Positions 5,868 through 6,918 of a stretch of DNA of 6,918 bases are shown here, in pieces. The DNA is from Pseudomonadota bacterium (lineage in GTDB: Bacteria; Pseudomonadota; Alphaproteobacteria; UBA9655): positions 1-6,918 of the forward strand of contig JAKBAL010000123.1 in NCBI GenBank assembly GCA_021809225.1, read 5' to 3'. The notes below the pieces were generated by a model that did not search any database, was not told the origin of the DNA, and saw only the letters and a program-made list of their open reading frames with translations. Both the position numbers and the translations under genes were made by a program. Position 1 is the stretch's first letter. Each line of letters starts with the position of its first letter.

Positions 5868-5919
5868 CCCAGGAGTAGATTTTCTTAATATCCGGGACCC
5901 AGGTATGTTTTGACTTCCC

Positions 5920-6690
5920 TTATTTCTTTATTATCCTGCTACACTGTCCTTGCCCCGGCTCCCACCGCACGCTCTCCAGCAGAGGTGCATAAAGGTCTTC
6001 TGATAAAGGAATTTTTATTTTGTGTTCTTCCTCCAAAGAAGGGGGACGAGATAAAAACTGAATTCTTGGAGCCTGCGTAATGAGGGCAAGAGGCGTTTGT
6101 TCTGAACCTTCCCCCATGACCAGAACGGCAGCGGCTGCAAGGGCATCTAAATTATTGATTTGCGTGACACGCAAATCATGACCATAAATATCTGGTTTGC
6201 CGATATAGCTATAAAGTGGCTCAAACCCGCACCAGCCTAAAGAAATTCCAGTGACGCCTCGTCGCAAAGGGGTTGTATGACTATCTGTTATAATGATTCC
6301 TAAAGTTTCAAGGTTATCCCTTTTGCGAAGAGTTTTCCAAATCAAGGCCGCAGTCGCCTGGATATCTTTAGGGTATAAAATAAAAAACCCATTCCCATTT
6401 GATTCGTCAATTCCAGCTGACGGAATAAGAATACCGTTGATAATCGTAAGGTATAGGTCATACATATTTTTTTCATTTTCGCTTATGTAAGCATCTGCTT
6501 CTTGTTTTATAAGCGTGTATTTGTCATTCACATCCTCTTTATGGACAATTCGACCCTGACAAAGACTGATAATTTTAGAGGTTACGGCGAGAATCGCCCC
6601 CTCATCGAGAGTAGGCACATAGGCGTTAAGAATATGGATCAGGTCTTCCCCCACCTCAATCGGGTGTGTTTTTAAGTGCTTAATATACAT
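5920..6690 (-). CDS. CofE-like (F420_ligase family) gamma-glutamyl ligase
   Basis: The 256-residue protein shows the conserved blocks of the coenzyme F420-0:L-glutamate ligase family, which joins glutamate through its gamma-carboxylate or amino group using a nucleotide triphosphate. The blocks are TSKIISLCQGR (37-47, the usual KIVSKxEGR block), SAGIDESN (91-98, the AGIDxSN signature), ITDSHTTPLRRGVTGISLG (134-152, the SDTxGRPxRxGxxxVAIG block), GKPDIYGHDLRVT (164-176), and a GE..EQTP block (193-200). Length is normal and no key block is missing. Bacteria of this apparent type are not expected to make F420, and homologues in such genomes are usually annotated as putative folate-metabolism gamma-glutamate ligases; the substrate here is unknown. 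ATG 6690 has only a weak upstream AGAG. TATAAA at 6714-6709 on the minus strand may be its -10 box, placing the promoter at the edge of the adjoining inverted-repeat element. Confidence 0.88.
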   Translation of the reverse strand: MYIKHLKTHPIEVGEDLIHILNAYVPTLDEGAILAVTSKIISLCQGRIVHKEDVNDKYTLIKQEADAYISENEKNMYDLYLTIINGILIPSAGIDESNGNGFFILYPKDIQATAALIWKTLRKRDNLETLGIIITDSHTTPLRRGVTGISLGWCGFEPLYSYIGKPDIYGHDLRVTQINNLDALAAAAVLVMGEGSEQTPLALITQAPRIQFLSRPPSLEEEHKIKIPLSEDLYAPLLESVRWEPGQGQCSRIIKK

Positions 6691-6714
6691 TGGGGGTTTT
6701 TCTCTTTTTTTATA

Positions 6715-6905
6715 GTACGTTGAATTGTTATATTTGACCGCTACGTAAGAAAAAAGACTTGATTACTTCGTCTCTTTCAGAGACTCGCAATGACGGGTAG
6801 GGGGGATCGTCATTGCGAGGAGCGTATGCGACGAAGCAATCCATAAAATCAACACCTTAATGTTAAGTTCATGAGAAGCGGGTCAAATATAACAACTCAA
6901 TGTAC
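6715..6905. repeat. Nested inverted-repeat (MITE-like) element
   Basis: The outer arms 6715-6742 and 6877-6905 are near-perfect reverse complements (two mismatches, one indel; both contain TTGTTATATTTGACC in the same relative orientation). Inside them a second hairpin spans 6761-6841, with outer arms GATTACTTCGTC and GACGAAGCAATC and a perfect 12-bp inner stem CTCGCAATGACG/CGTCATTGCGAG (6784-6795, 6808-6819). It belongs to the same family as the insertion in cpoB and contains no ORF. The left arm lies directly upstream of the ligase gene and may affect its transcription. Confidence 0.85.
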
Positions 6906-6918
6906 CCGCTAACCCCTA

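Overview
The window looks like a stretch of a moderately AT-rich, Gram-negative genome. An envelope protein of the Tol-Pal periphery (CpoB/YbgF type) implies an outer membrane. Dispersed palindromic repeats of the 'GCAATCCA' kind, one of them inside a coding region, are familiar from intracellular alphaproteobacteria (Rickettsiales and Holosporales relatives). That taxonomic placement is an inference; no rRNA or other marker gene is present.

Layout. (1) Positions 1-1420 (+) hold the 3' part of a gene for a large helical-repeat protein. Three 84-residue tandem repeats run in from beyond the left edge. The frame is broken at about 780-789, and the other frame continues into an acidic, serine-rich C-terminal region. 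(2) Just 14 bases after that gene, 1435-1521 has the hallmarks of the 3' end (domains V and VI) of a decayed group II intron. (3) Positions 1522-1977 hold only weak ORFs. (4) Positions 1978-3195 (-) encode a full-length tyrosine integrase interrupted by one in-frame amber codon. It lies 173 bp from the 3' end of a tRNA-Thr(CGU) gene at 3369-3444 (-). This is the classic end of an integrated element; the element presumably extends leftwards from the tRNA, so regions 1-3 are probably its cargo. (5) Positions 3445-4122 are a gene-free AT-rich spacer. (6) Positions 4123-4794 (+) encode a secreted protein with 14 cysteines and a His cluster, closed by a strong intrinsic terminator. (7) Positions 4925-5806 (+) encode a CpoB/YbgF-like periplasmic protein. 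Its N-terminus carries an exactly 60-codon insertion made of a palindromic repeat, placed between the start codon and the signal peptide. (8) Positions 5920-6690 (-) encode a CofE-like gamma-glutamyl ligase, convergent with cpoB. (9) Positions 6715-6905 hold a nested inverted-repeat element related to the one inside cpoB.

The genes right of the tRNA appear to be chromosomal and separately transcribed. The left part looks like mobile, partly decaying accessory DNA. The two most interesting points are the repeat-derived coding insertion in the cpoB-like gene and the group II intron tail abutting the frameshifted repeat-protein gene. I see no evidence for a complete new defence or metabolic system.
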